The notes under the pieces: model-generated
The model's database searches: none
What the model was told of the DNA's origin: nothing
Seen by the model: the letters and a program-made list of their open reading frames with translations, nothing else
In this document: piece by piece, positions 1 through 9,067 of the stretch
Layout of the letters: each line of letters opens with the position of its first letter
Numbering within the stretch: position 1 is the first letter of the stretch
Made by a program: the position numbers and the translations under genes
NCBI RefSeq assembly: GCF_036499745.1
Contig: NZ_DASYDG010000026.1
Location: 92,110 to 156,109 of the forward strand
DNA: 64,000 bases
Direction of reading: 5' to 3'
Source of the DNA: Pinirhizobacter sp036499745
GTDB lineage: Bacteria; Pseudomonadota; Gammaproteobacteria; Xanthomonadales; Rhodanobacteraceae

Positions 1-726
1 AGCCACGGTTGACGCTGGATATTTCTTGATCAGGTTGTTCCAGGTCATATACCCGAGAATCGTCGTAATGTACGCCTGGAAAATGATCGAAAAGGCTGCG
101 GGCCAGCCGAAGTTCGCAGCAGCTTCGTAAAATGCCTGCCCACCACGCGCGATGTATGCAAGCGCGAGTAAGCCAGGCACGGAGAAGGCGCTCGACCACA
201 CGATAAATGCAACCATATCGCCCGGCTTGTTCTTCTTGACAATGATGTTGCAGACGCTCCAGCTACAAGCTGCCAGGAGCACAAGGCCTATCCCGGGTAA
301 GCCTGACGCCTCGGTTGTCGTCCGAAAGACCAGGATCAGTCCAATAAGCGAGACCAGCATGCCGATAGCGCTGGGTACACTGATCCTCTCTCGAAAAAGC
401 AGCGCTGACAGGATGATGGTAAAGAACGCGCTAAGTTGCAGGAGAACAGACGACAGGCCGGCAGACAGGCCGGCCGACATGGCTATATTTACCACTCCCC
501 ACAACCCCAGCCCAAAAATATTTCCGTAGATCACAAGGATCCTTATGGGTATATTTTTTGGCCTCTTGAAGAAGAAGACTAATGGGAATGCCGTAAGGAC
601 GAACCTGAGCGCAGTCAGGATGTACGGGTCGATGTACCTCAGCCCAAATCCGATGACAGAGAAATTGCTTCCCCACATCAGCGTTACCAGAATTCCCAGC
701 GCGAGGTCGGCTTTTTTAATCGGCAT
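1..726 (-). CDS. EamA/DMT-family transporter, truncated by the window edge
   Basis: Minus-strand frame open from an ATG at 726 to base 1, so the C-terminus lies outside the window. About 242 residues are visible. They are very hydrophobic, with repeated 20-residue membrane segments and the N-terminal signature GILVTLMWGSNF typical of EamA (drug/metabolite transporter) proteins; two EamA halves can be discerned. The family exports amino acids and other small metabolites across the inner membrane; the substrate here is unknown. The start overlaps the 3' end of the upstream oxygenase gene by 11 bp, so the two are probably co-transcribed and translationally coupled. Base composition is visibly more AT-rich than the rest of the window. 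Confidence 0.85.
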   Translation of the reverse strand, partial: MPIKKADLALGILVTLMWGSNFSVIGFGLRYIDPYILTALRFVLTAFPLVFFFKRPKNIPIRILVIYGNIFGLGLWGVVNIAMSAGLSAGLSSVLLQLSAFFTIILSALLFRERISVPSAIGMLVSLIGLILVFRTTTEASGLPGIGLVLLAACSWSVCNIIVKKNKPGDMVAFIVWSSAFSVPGLLALAYIARGGQAFYEAAANFGWPAAFSIIFQAYITTILGYMTWNNLIKKYPASTVA

Positions 727-1417
727 AAGTCGTCCCAGCCGGGTTCGCGCCTTCATAAACGAACGCATCGAATCTCTCATGGCGCCAGGTGTCATCCCTG
801 GTATAGAAATTCAGTACCGCCGTGATCTTCTGCTCCGTGACGGTGGGCTCGCAGTCGTGCAGAACCTCCCTGTCTTTCATCAACAGCAATGAGCCGGCAG
901 TCGCATACACATTCCGACGTTCGACCCATGGGTTCTGCTTGCTCGGATGGGCGCGGGGAAGTTGCACGCGCAGCGGAGCTTCCTTGTTGCTTGTCAGGAA
1001 AAGCAAGGCTGTAATTCCATTCGAATCATAGTGCTCGCCGAGCGTGCCACCACCTGCCGGGTAAACCTTGATGTTCACATCGGACCGTCGATGGGGAGAC
1101 ACGACGACATCCTGATTCGTGATCGCAGTAACCAGGGGTAGAACCGCGTGATACAGCGTGGTTAGTTCTGGAAGATGCTCCCTGACATCATCTCCCTGGA
1201 AGATATGATGCAAATAGCGACCCCCTGCATCAGAGACGTCGGCGTTACCTTTGCCCTCGTGGCTTACCCATGCGACCTTCCCATCCTCGATAATTTTGTT
1301 GATCCTGCACCGCAGGACATCGCATAGGGTCGAGGGCATTACGTTGTCGATCACTGTCATGTAGTCGTACTGGTAAGCACGAGCATGTTTCGAGAGATTG
1401 AATTCGGATGTAGTCAT
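716..1417 (-). CDS. 2OG-Fe(II) oxygenase (prolyl-4-hydroxylase-like)
   Basis: A 233-residue soluble protein. A probable iron-binding facial triad is visible: H129 and D131 (in GEHYDSNG) and a distal H187 (in REVLHDCEP), followed by a basic residue about ten positions on that could bind 2-oxoglutarate. This fits a Fe(II)/2-oxoglutarate dioxygenase of the P4Hc type, which hydroxylates peptides, amino acids or small molecules. The ATG at 1417 was preferred to an in-frame upstream start because the conserved fold begins there. The gene is coupled to the EamA exporter, which may export the hydroxylated product (inference). Lower GC than the flanks hints at horizontal acquisition. Confidence 0.75.
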   Translation of the reverse strand: MTTSEFNLSKHARAYQYDYMTVIDNVMPSTLCDVLRCRINKIIEDGKVAWVSHEGKGNADVSDAGGRYLHHIFQGDDVREHLPELTTLYHAVLPLVTAITNQDVVVSPHRRSDVNIKVYPAGGGTLGEHYDSNGITALLFLTSNKEAPLRVQLPRAHPSKQNPWVERRNVYATAGSLLLMKDREVLHDCEPTVTEQKITAVLNFYTRDDTWRHERFDAFVYEGANPAGTTYAD

Positions 1418-1573
1418 AGGCAAGTTCCGATCCCTCGGCTTGAAGAGTTCCAACCGTAGGAGGGCCGTTTCCGACGCGCTGTAAGAATCCACCCAGATCC
1501 AGGGCGGAGACACCGGAATCGATACAACCCGCCGGGAGACGCCCCTACAACCGCCCTGCTAGAATCCCGCCCC

Positions 1574-1996
1574 ATGCTCTCCGTCACGCGTTCCATCGTC
1601 ATTCCCGAACCAGAGCTGGTCGAACGCTTCCTGCGTGCCGACGGCCCTGGCGGGCAGCATGTAAATCGCACAGAGAGTGCGGTGGAGTTGCGCTTCGACG
1701 TAGTCCATTCGCCCAGCCTCCCCGATGAAGTACGAGAGCGCCTGCTGGCACGGGCCGACCGTCGGCTTACCACCGAGGGCGTGCTGGTGATCCAGGCACG
1801 TCGCTTTCGCGATCAGGGGCGTAACCGCGACGATGCCCGGGAGCGCCTGGCCGAGGTGATCCGAGGCGCCACGATCGTGCCGAAAAAACGCTTGGCCACT
1901 CGGCCGACCCGCGCTTCGAAGGAACGCCGCCTGGCTGGCAAACAGCAGCGCGGGCAGGTCAAGGCCGGTCGTTCGCGGCCCAAGGGCGACGAGTGA
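1574..1996 (+). CDS. arfB: Alternative ribosome-rescue factor ArfB (YaeJ)
   Basis: A 140-residue release-factor homologue that lacks the codon-recognition domains. The catalytic GGQ motif is at residues 26-28 (DGPGGQHVNRTESAVELRF), and the tail after about residue 105 is rich in Lys and Arg, the part that enters the empty mRNA channel of stalled ribosomes. The family hydrolyses peptidyl-tRNA on non-stop ribosomes. Length and architecture match E. coli ArfB (about 140 residues). It overlaps the start of the downstream acyltransferase gene by 4 bp. Confidence 0.93.
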   Translation: MLSVTRSIVIPEPELVERFLRADGPGGQHVNRTESAVELRFDVVHSPSLPDEVRERLLARADRRLTTEGVLVIQARRFRDQGRNRDDARERLAEVIRGATIVPKKRLATRPTRASKERRLAGKQQRGQVKAGRSRPKGDE

Positions 1997-2580
1997 AACC
2001 CTTACCTACCGTACCGGACAACGTGCCGCGGATCCGCAGCAACTTCTGGCGGCGCGTGTGCGGTTTTATCCTGTCGATTAGCGGGTGGGAGCTGAAAGGC
2101 AGGTTCCCCAACCTGCCGAAAATGATCGTGATCGGCGCACCGCATTCGTCCTATTGGGACGGTGTGTGGGGCGTGCTGCTGAAGGTCTACCACGGCATCG
2201 ACATCGGCATCATGATCAAGCGCGAAGTGGTGGACGGCCCGCTGGGGGTCATCCTCCGTCCGCTCGGAGCGGTGCCGATCGACCGCTCGGCGGCCACCAA
2301 TATCGTGGACCAGATGAAGGAACGCTTCCGCACGCACGAGCGCATGTGGCTGGGTATCACACCGGAGGGCACGCGGAAGAAGGTCGTCCACTGGAAGTCG
2401 GGATTCCTTCGCATCGCCGAGGCCGCCAACGTGCCGCTGCTTCCGCTATACATTGACTACCCGTCCAAGAGCTTCACCCTGGGCGAACCCTTCTACCCGA
2501 CGGGAAATCAGGAAGCCGACATGGCGACTATCCGCGCGCTCTTCCGCCCTTACATCGGCAAGCACCGCAACACCGAGTAA
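1993..2580 (+). CDS. PlsC-like 1-acylglycerol-3-phosphate acyltransferase family protein
   Basis: A 195-residue protein with the acyltransferase HX4D box as HSSYWD (H51, D56) and a second block TPEGTR at 123-128, both diagnostic of glycerophospholipid acyltransferases. The Asn usually before the HX4D His is replaced (GAPHSSYWD), as in a known short subfamily. It starts at a GTG overlapping the arfB stop (GTGA), so translational coupling is likely. It probably acylates a lysophospholipid or related acceptor at the inner membrane; the precise acceptor cannot be told from sequence. Confidence 0.82.
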   Translation: MKPLPTVPDNVPRIRSNFWRRVCGFILSISGWELKGRFPNLPKMIVIGAPHSSYWDGVWGVLLKVYHGIDIGIMIKREVVDGPLGVILRPLGAVPIDRSAATNIVDQMKERFRTHERMWLGITPEGTRKKVVHWKSGFLRIAEAANVPLLPLYIDYPSKSFTLGEPFYPTGNQEADMATIRALFRPYIGKHRNTE

Positions 2581-2583
2581 GGT

Positions 2584-3591
2584 TTACCGCTGCGAGTGGC
2601 CGGGCTCGTCGTAGTCGCGGTGGCCGAGCAGGCCTGGGCGAATGAGGTCGATGAAGGCCCGGGCTTCGTCGCTCAGGTATTTCCCCTTGCGCATCACCAC
2701 GCCGTAGCTCCGCTGCGGGAAGAACTGGCGCATGTTGCGGATGGCGAGGTTCGCTTTGTCGGCCTCGGACAGGCAGATGCTGGTGACGATGGAAATGCCC
2801 ATGCCCTTGGCCACGTATTGCTTGATCACGTCCCACCCACCCACTTCCATCGCCACCGTATAAGGCACCTGGCGCTGCTGGAACACCATGTCGACCATGC
2901 GGTGGGTGGTAAGGCGTTGCGGCGGCAGGATCAAGCCATAGGGTGAGAGATCTTCCAGGCGAATGTTTTCCTTCGCCGCCAGCGGGTGGCCCAGTGGCAT
3001 GATCAGCATCGGGTCGTAGTGGTACACCGGTGCCCACGCGATGTCGTTGGGCACGTCCAGCATCGAACCAATGGCGAAATCCGCCTCGTCCGCGCGGAGC
3101 ATGGCCAGGCCATCGCGGCCGGTGACGTTGGCCAGCTGCAACTGCACGGCCGGATACTGTTCGCGGTAGGCGTGCACGATGTCCGGAAGCAGGTAATGAA
3201 TGGTAGACGTGCCTGCCGCCACCGTCAGCTTGCCCGCCTGTACGCCACGAGTGCGGGCGTGGAAATCCCGGTCGAGCGTGTCCATGCCTTCGATCAGGGG
3301 CCGGGCCAGGTCATAGAGGATCTCCCCGGCATCGGTGACAGTGATGCGCCGACGGGTTCGCTCGAGCAACCGGGTGCCCAGCTCTCGCTCCAGCGCCTTG
3401 ATCTGCAGGCTTATCGACGGTTGGGACAGAAACAGCGACTCCGCCGCGCGGCTGAGCGTTCCCAACTTCACCGTTGCCACGAAAGCACGCAGCTGCTTCT
3501 GCCGGTTGCCCTTGTAGTACAGGCGTTCGACATCCTCCGTTGCCTTGTTCAGGCGCGAACCGGTGACCTTTTTCCTTTTAGATTCTGGCAT
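2584..3591 (-). CDS. LysR-family transcriptional regulator divergent from aceB
   Basis: A 335-residue LysR-type regulator. A winged HTH lies at roughly residues 33-92 (TLSRAAESLFLSQPSISLQI is the recognition-helix region), followed by a periplasmic-binding-protein-like effector domain. An unusually basic N-terminal extension of about 30 residues precedes the HTH. It is transcribed divergently from aceB across a 111-bp gap, the classic arrangement for a LysR protein controlling its neighbour, so control of the glyoxylate shunt is a reasonable inference. The effector is unknown. Confidence 0.88.
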   Translation of the reverse strand: MPESKRKKVTGSRLNKATEDVERLYYKGNRQKQLRAFVATVKLGTLSRAAESLFLSQPSISLQIKALERELGTRLLERTRRRITVTDAGEILYDLARPLIEGMDTLDRDFHARTRGVQAGKLTVAAGTSTIHYLLPDIVHAYREQYPAVQLQLANVTGRDGLAMLRADEADFAIGSMLDVPNDIAWAPVYHYDPMLIMPLGHPLAAKENIRLEDLSPYGLILPPQRLTTHRMVDMVFQQRQVPYTVAMEVGGWDVIKQYVAKGMGISIVTSICLSEADKANLAIRNMRQFFPQRSYGVVMRKGKYLSDEARAFIDLIRPGLLGHRDYDEPGHSQR

Positions 3592-3702
3592 TTGCCTATT
3601 ACTTTAACAGCATCAATGTAACGAATTGAAACATTTGCTTTGTCAACTTAGCTCTTTTGATCGTAGCGTGCCAGTCAACGCAACGACACGGAACCAAGGG
3701 CC
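3592..3702. promoter_or_regulatory. Divergent LysR/aceB control region
   Basis: A 111-bp AT-rich gap between two divergent genes. On the minus strand a TTGACA -35 hexamer (complement of 3641-3646) points towards the LysR gene; no convincing -10 was found for either direction. A LysR box and the aceB promoter are expected here from gene arrangement, but the binding site was not identified with confidence. Confidence 0.45.
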
Positions 3703-5301
3703 ATGGCCGCAGCAGCCGAATACATCGCCAGCGAATCGATCGAACTGAAGGGCAGCATGCAGGATGGCTTCGAGGCGATCCTGACCCCCGACGCCCTGGC
3801 CTTCCTGGCCACCCTGCATCGCCGTTTCGACGGTCGCCGCCGGGAATTGCTGGCCGAGCGCATCCGCCGCCAGGCCAGCTTCGACCAGGGCCAGTTGCCC
3901 GACTTCCGCGACGACACCCGGGCCATTCGCGAGAGCGCCTGGTCAGTGGCAACGATTCCCTCGGCGCTGCAGGACCGCCGCGTTGAGATCACAGGGCCAG
4001 TGGAGCGGAAGATGATCATCAACGCGCTCAATGCCGGCGCGAAGGTGTTCATGGCCGATTTCGAGGATTCCAGCTCACCGACCTGGGACAACCAGGTGCG
4101 CGGCCAGGCGAACCTGCGCGACGCAGTGGATGGCAGCATCGAATTCACCAGCCCCGAGGGCAAGGCCTACCGCGTGGGCCCGGACCCCGCCGTTCTGGTC
4201 ATCCGTCCCCGAGGCTGGCACCTGCCCGAGCGCAGCCTGAAGATCGACGGCACGGCGATTGCCGGCGCCCTTTTCGACTTCGGCCTGTTCGCCTTCCACA
4301 ACGCCCGCGCCCTGCACGAACGCGACCGCGGCCCCTATTTCTACCTGCCGAAGCTTCAGTCGATGGAAGAAGCGGCATTGTGGAACGCCGTGATGGACCT
4401 GGCCGAGGGCGAGCTGGAACTGCCGCGCGGAAGCATGAAGGCCACGGTGCTGATTGAAACGCTGCCGGCCGTGTTTCAAATGGATGAAATCCTGCATGCA
4501 CTGCGCACGCGTGTCGTCGGGCTTAATTGCGGCCGTTGGGATTATATTTTTTCGTACCTGAAGACCTTCCGCGACCATCGCGACCGCCTGCTTCCCGAGC
4601 GCGGCCAGGTGGTGATGACGGTGCCGTTCCTGAAGCACTATTCGGAACTGCTGATCCGTACCTGCCATCGCCGCGGCGCGTTCGCCATGGGCGGCATGGC
4701 CGCGCAGATTCCCATTCGCAACGACGACGTTGCCAACGAAGCGGCGATGGCCAAAGTACGCGCCGACAAACTGCGCGAAGTCATGGCCGGCCATGACGGC
4801 ACATGGGTGGCGCACCCGGCCCTGGTGCCGGTGGCGAAGGAAATCTTCGATGCCCATATGCCGACACCCAACCAGCTGCATGTGTTGCGTGGCAACGTCG
4901 AGGTCACCCGCGACCAGCTGATCGTGCCTGCGATCGGCACGGTCACCCGCGCGGGCTTCGACAACAACGTGGAGGTTTGCCTGCGCTACACGGCCAGTTG
5001 GCTGGGTGGCAATGGCTGCGTGCCCATCCATCACCTGATGGAGGACGCCGCCACCGCGGAGATCGCGCGCGCCCAGCTGTGGCAGTGGCTGCATCGCGGT
5101 CCTGTGGAATTCTCCGACCATGCGGTGATCGACTTCGCCCTGTTCGACCACGCCCTGAACCGCCACGCGCATTTGCTGGCCAGCAGTAACGACCCGGGCC
5201 ATGAATACGCCATGGAAGCTGCCGGATTGATCGGCCGACTTACCCACGCCGATGCCCTGGCCGACTTCCTCACCCTGCCCGCCTACGACCAGCTCGCCTG
5301 A
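3703..5301 (+). CDS. aceB: Malate synthase A
   Basis: A 532-residue protein, the usual length for malate synthase A. The family signature GLNCGRWDYIFSYLK is present at about residues 270-284. It condenses glyoxylate with acetyl-CoA to malate, the second step of the glyoxylate shunt, allowing growth on acetate and fatty acids. aceA follows 34 bp downstream on the same strand, and the divergent LysR gene upstream probably regulates the pair. Confidence 0.97.
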   Translation: MAAAAEYIASESIELKGSMQDGFEAILTPDALAFLATLHRRFDGRRRELLAERIRRQASFDQGQLPDFRDDTRAIRESAWSVATIPSALQDRRVEITGPVERKMIINALNAGAKVFMADFEDSSSPTWDNQVRGQANLRDAVDGSIEFTSPEGKAYRVGPDPAVLVIRPRGWHLPERSLKIDGTAIAGALFDFGLFAFHNARALHERDRGPYFYLPKLQSMEEAALWNAVMDLAEGELELPRGSMKATVLIETLPAVFQMDEILHALRTRVVGLNCGRWDYIFSYLKTFRDHRDRLLPERGQVVMTVPFLKHYSELLIRTCHRRGAFAMGGMAAQIPIRNDDVANEAAMAKVRADKLREVMAGHDGTWVAHPALVPVAKEIFDAHMPTPNQLHVLRGNVEVTRDQLIVPAIGTVTRAGFDNNVEVCLRYTASWLGGNGCVPIHHLMEDAATAEIARAQLWQWLHRGPVEFSDHAVIDFALFDHALNRHAHLLASSNDPGHEYAMEAAGLIGRLTHADALADFLTLPAYDQLA

Positions 5302-5335
5302 CCACCGCCGGAAAAACTCTTTCCAGGAGCCATTC

Positions 5336-6628
5336 ATGAAGAAGAACACCGCCGCTGAAATCAACCAGGCCTGGAACCACGATGCCCGCTGGGAAGGCGT
5401 GACGCGCCCTTACGGCGCCGATGATGTCCTGCGCCTGCGCGGCAACGTGCAGGTGGAATACACGCTCGCCCGCCGAGGCGCCGAACGCCTGTGGCATAGC
5501 CTGAAGAAAGAGCCCTTCGTGAACGCACTGGGCGCTCTCACCGGCAACCAGGCCATGCAGCAGGCCAAGGCCGGTCTGAAGGCAATCTATCTCTCCGGCT
5601 GGCAGGTGGCGGCCGATGCCAACACGGCCGGCACCATGTATCCCGATCAATCGCTGTACCCGGTGGACTCCGTACCCAACGTGGTGCGCAAGATCAACAA
5701 AACGCTATTGCGCGCCGACCAGATCCATCACGCCGAAGGCAAGGACGACATCGACTGGATGCTGCCCATCGTAGCCGACGCCGAGGCAGGTTTCGGCGGC
5801 GTGCTCAATGCGTACGAACTGATGTCGCACATGATTGAGGCGGGCGCCGCCGGCGTGCATTTCGAAGACCAGCTCGCCAGCGCCAAGAAGTGCGGCCACA
5901 TGGGTGGCAAGGTGCTGGTGCCCACGCAGGAAGCGGTGCCGAAACTCGTGGCCGCGCGCCTGGCCGCAGACGTCGCCGGTGTGTCCACCCTGATCGTGGC
6001 CCGCACCGACGCCATGGGCGCTTCGCTGGTGACCAGTGACATCGACGACCACGACAAACCGTTCCTGACCGGCAAGCGCACGGTGGAAGGCTTTTACGAA
6101 AGCACGCAGGGCATCGAGCAGGCCATCGCCCGTGGCCTGGCCTATGCGCCCTACGCCGACCTCATCTGGTGCGAGACCTCCACGCCGGACCTCGCCCAGG
6201 CACGCCAGTTCGCCGAAGCGATCAGGGCGAAGTTTCCCGGCAAGATGCTTGCCTATAACTGTTCACCCAGCTTCAACTGGAAGAAGAACCTCGACCACGA
6301 CACCATCGCCACTTTCCAGAAGGACCTGGCCGCGATGGGCTACACCTTCCAGTTCATCACCCTGGCGGGCTTCCACGCGCTGAACCATTCGATGTTCCAG
6401 CTGGCCCGCGGGTATCGCGACCGACAGATGGAAGCCTATGTGGAACTGCAGGAGGCCGAGTTCGCGGCGGAAAAAGACGGCTATACCGCCGCCAAGCACC
6501 AGCGCGAAGTGGGCACGGGCTACTTCGACCAGGTGAACCAGGTGATCGCGGGCGGCTTGAGTTCGCTCTCGGCGCTCTCGGGATCCACCGAGGAAGACCA
6601 GTTCCACCCCCATGCCACGGCGGCCTGA
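5336..6628 (+). CDS. aceA: Isocitrate lyase
   Basis: A 430-residue cytosolic enzyme that splits isocitrate into succinate and glyoxylate. The catalytic KKCGH motif is at residues 184-188 (SAKKCGHMGGK), and the metal-binding DAEAGFGG segment lies upstream. The ATG at 5336 was chosen because AGGAG lies 6 bp upstream and the family's N-terminus begins there; an open frame further upstream overlaps aceB. It forms the aceBA operon with malate synthase. Confidence 0.97.
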   Translation: MKKNTAAEINQAWNHDARWEGVTRPYGADDVLRLRGNVQVEYTLARRGAERLWHSLKKEPFVNALGALTGNQAMQQAKAGLKAIYLSGWQVAADANTAGTMYPDQSLYPVDSVPNVVRKINKTLLRADQIHHAEGKDDIDWMLPIVADAEAGFGGVLNAYELMSHMIEAGAAGVHFEDQLASAKKCGHMGGKVLVPTQEAVPKLVAARLAADVAGVSTLIVARTDAMGASLVTSDIDDHDKPFLTGKRTVEGFYESTQGIEQAIARGLAYAPYADLIWCETSTPDLAQARQFAEAIRAKFPGKMLAYNCSPSFNWKKNLDHDTIATFQKDLAAMGYTFQFITLAGFHALNHSMFQLARGYRDRQMEAYVELQEAEFAAEKDGYTAAKHQREVGTGYFDQVNQVIAGGLSSLSALSGSTEEDQFHPHATAA

Positions 6629-6647
6629 AGAAGACGCGGCAACGCCT

Positions 6648-7223
6648 TCATCCATGGCCCCTGGCAAAGGCCAGTAAGTCCGGGAAGAAGCCACGGAAGC
6701 ACCGCCATAGCTCCTCCTCCAGTGCCAGCAATACCGGCATCGCCTCGGCCAGCGGATTCTCGCGGCTGAGGCGATGTGACATGCCGACGAAAGCGCGGCC
6801 CAGGGTGTCGCGGTCGGCATAGGCGGCGGGCAGGCCCTCCCGTTCCATGTATGTGATGAATCCGCGCATGCGCTCGGGAATGAGCGCGTGGCGCTGGCGC
6901 AGCAATTGGTGCACCCCGTCGGAATACTCATCGAGCGGAATATCGCTCCACGCGGCGAAATCCCGCGCCAGGCAATGGTCGAACCACATGTCCAGCAGGA
7001 TCCCGGCGTAACGCCGGAACGGCGCATGGAACCATCCGCGCGCCTGGACCACCAGCGGATGACGGTCGGTGAAGGTATCGACGGCCCGGTGCAGCACGAT
7101 CCCGCGCCGCACGGCCTCAGGCAGCGAAGGATCGGGTACGCCCCGCACGAAATCACCCATCATGCCGCCCAGGCGAAGGTCGTCGTTGGCGCCACCAAGG
7201 AAGGCATGGGCAAGGATGTTCAC
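6648..7223 (-). CDS. acpH: Acyl carrier protein phosphodiesterase
   Basis: A 191-residue protein starting at a GTG (MNILAHAFLGG). The sequence matches the AcpH/DUF479 family: the N-terminal NxLAHxxL segment, GDFVRG and FDHCLARDF, whose His and Asp residues are expected to bind metal in this HD-like fold. The family removes the 4'-phosphopantetheine arm from holo-ACP. It is convergent with aceA and divergent from the hydrolase gene at 7275. The GTG start gives the usual family length; the much longer open frame upstream is antisense to that hydrolase. Confidence 0.85.
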   Translation of the reverse strand: MNILAHAFLGGANDDLRLGGMMGDFVRGVPDPSLPEAVRRGIVLHRAVDTFTDRHPLVVQARGWFHAPFRRYAGILLDMWFDHCLARDFAAWSDIPLDEYSDGVHQLLRQRHALIPERMRGFITYMEREGLPAAYADRDTLGRAFVGMSHRLSRENPLAEAMPVLLALEEELWRCFRGFFPDLLAFARGHG

Positions 7224-7274
7224 GGTGTCGCATCCGGCCGGAAGGATCCGGCCGCAGCTAGTAGAATGGGCGCC

Positions 7275-7961
7275 ATGAACGAACCTCTCGCCGATGCACC
7301 GGACATCTTCCCGGCCGAAGCCCTGAGCTTCGCCCTCCCCGGGCCTGCCGGCAAGCTCGAAGTGGCCGCCGACCCTGCGGACCCCGCCGAAGCCCGGCGC
7401 GGCACCGTGGTGATCTGCCATCCGCACCCGCTGCAGGGCGGCACGATGCACAACAAGGTGGTGACCATGCTCGAGCGCTCCCTGCGCGAATCGGGCCTGG
7501 ACACCGTACGCTTCAACTTCCGTGGCGTCGGCGCTTCGGAGGGCGAGTTCGACAATGGCCTGGGCGAGGGCGACGACCTCGCCGCCGTGGTCGAATGGGC
7601 GCGGCGCGTTCATCCAGGCGATGCCCTGTGGCTTGCGGGGTTCTCCTTCGGCAGCTTCGTGTCGATCTCGAACGCGGTGCGCCTGCACGCGGACGCCCTG
7701 GTTTCCATCGCGCCGCCCGCTGGCCGCTGGGATTTCTCCAGCCTGCGCACACCCACCTGCCACTGGCTGATCGTACAGGGCGAGGAAGACGAAATCGTCG
7801 ACCCGCAAACCGTCTACGACTGGATCGACAGCCTCGATGCCGAGCCGGCATTGGTACGCATGCCCGAAACCAGCCACTTCTTCCACCGCCGCCTGATGGA
7901 CCTGCGAGGTGCGGTGAAGCACGGGGTGAAGGACTGGCTGCCGCCAGCGCGCCAGGGATGA
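7275..7961 (+). CDS. Alpha/beta hydrolase (COG2945-like)
   Basis: A 228-residue alpha/beta hydrolase. Visible: the oxyanion/His motif CHPHPLQGGTMHNKVV, the FNFRGVGASEG segment, and the nucleophile elbow GFSFGS. A late Asp (GEEDEIVDP) and His (SHFFHR) complete the triad. Related proteins are annotated as COG2945 hydrolases of unknown physiological substrate. Its stop overlaps the zapE ATG by 4 bp (ATGA), indicating coupling. Confidence 0.85.
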   Translation: MNEPLADAPDIFPAEALSFALPGPAGKLEVAADPADPAEARRGTVVICHPHPLQGGTMHNKVVTMLERSLRESGLDTVRFNFRGVGASEGEFDNGLGEGDDLAAVVEWARRVHPGDALWLAGFSFGSFVSISNAVRLHADALVSIAPPAGRWDFSSLRTPTCHWLIVQGEEDEIVDPQTVYDWIDSLDAEPALVRMPETSHFFHRRLMDLRGAVKHGVKDWLPPARQG

Positions 7962-9067
7962 GTTGCAACGACGTAACACCAAGCCTTCGTTACCGCGAGG
8001 GCGTGACCGGCCACCGCTGGGAATCCGATCCGGCGCAGCTGAGCGTGCTGCCCGAATTCGATCGCATGCACGCGGCGCTTTGCCAGAAGCAGGATAACGG
8101 CGGCTTCTTCGGGAAGATTAAGACCCTCCTCGGGGAAACCCCCGAGCCGGTGCAGGGCCTGTACCTGTGGGGCAGCGTCGGCCGCGGCAAAACCTTCCTG
8201 ATGGACATGTTCGTGGCGAGCATGCCCCAGGGCATGGTGCTGCGACGTCACTTTCATCGCTTCATGGGCGAAACCCACGAGGCCATGCGCGCGCTAGGCG
8301 AGCGCTCCGATCCGCTGGTGGAGGTGGCCGCCGGCATCGCCGGGAAGGCGCGCGTGCTGTGCCTGGACGAATTCCTGGTGAACGACATCGGCGATGCGAT
8401 GATCCTTGCGAACCTGCTCGAGGCACTGTTCGAGCGCGGCGTGTCATTGGTCACCACCTCCAACACCCCGCCTGGCAACCTGTACAAGGGCGGGCTGCAA
8501 CGTGCGCGTTTCCTCCCCGCCATCGCCCTGATCGAGAAGCACTGCAAGGTGCACGAGATGATCTCCCCGCGCGACTGGCGCCTGCGCGCCCTCGCCCAGG
8601 CGCCGGTGTATCTGGTTCCGCCGGGCGCCGAAGCCGAACGCTCGCTCGCTCGCATTTTCAGCGCCCAGGCCACGGGCGATGTCGTCGATGGCGGCACGCT
8701 TGAGATCCACGCCCGCCAGATTCCCATGCGCAAGAGCGCGGCGAATATCGCCTGGTTCGATTTCGCCGCCCTGTGCGAAGGGCCGCGTGGCGTGGCCGAC
8801 TACATCGAACTGGCGCGACGCTATCCGATGGTGATGGTGTCCAACGTGCCGCAGTTCACCATGTATACCGAGAACGAGGCCAAGCGCTTCGTGATGATGG
8901 TGGATGAGTTCTACGATCGCCAGGTCAAGCTGGTGCTGTCGGCCGCGGCGCCCATTACCGAGCTCTACGATGGCGAGCGCGTACGTGCGGAGTTCGCCCG
9001 CACCGAATCACGCCTGATCGAAATGCAAAGCGAGGAATACCTCGCGCGCGAGCATCGCCCGGTTTAG
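7958..9067 (+). CDS. zapE: Cell division protein ZapE (AFG1-type ATPase)
   Basis: A 369-residue AAA-like ATPase. Walker A GSVGRGKT is at residues 72-79, Walker B VLCLDEF follows, and TTSNTPP is the conserved sensor segment of the AFG1/ZapE family. In E. coli, ZapE associates with the Z-ring and is needed for division under stress. Length agrees with the family (about 370). It is translationally coupled to the hydrolase upstream and its 3' end overlaps ltaE tail to tail by 4 bp. Confidence 0.93.
   Translation: MSCNDVTPSLRYREGVTGHRWESDPAQLSVLPEFDRMHAALCQKQDNGGFFGKIKTLLGETPEPVQGLYLWGSVGRGKTFLMDMFVASMPQGMVLRRHFHRFMGETHEAMRALGERSDPLVEVAAGIAGKARVLCLDEFLVNDIGDAMILANLLEALFERGVSLVTTSNTPPGNLYKGGLQRARFLPAIALIEKHCKVHEMISPRDWRLRALAQAPVYLVPPGAEAERSLARIFSAQATGDVVDGGTLEIHARQIPMRKSAANIAWFDFAALCEGPRGVADYIELARRYPMVMVSNVPQFTMYTENEAKRFVMMVDEFYDRQVKLVLSAAAPITELYDGERVRAEFARTESRLIEMQSEEYLAREHRPV

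Noticed and set aside
4075..5364. Long minus-strand open frame (429 codons) opposite aceB
   Set aside because: Antisense to a clear malate synthase; composition is the GC-rich mirror of that gene and no family signature is seen.
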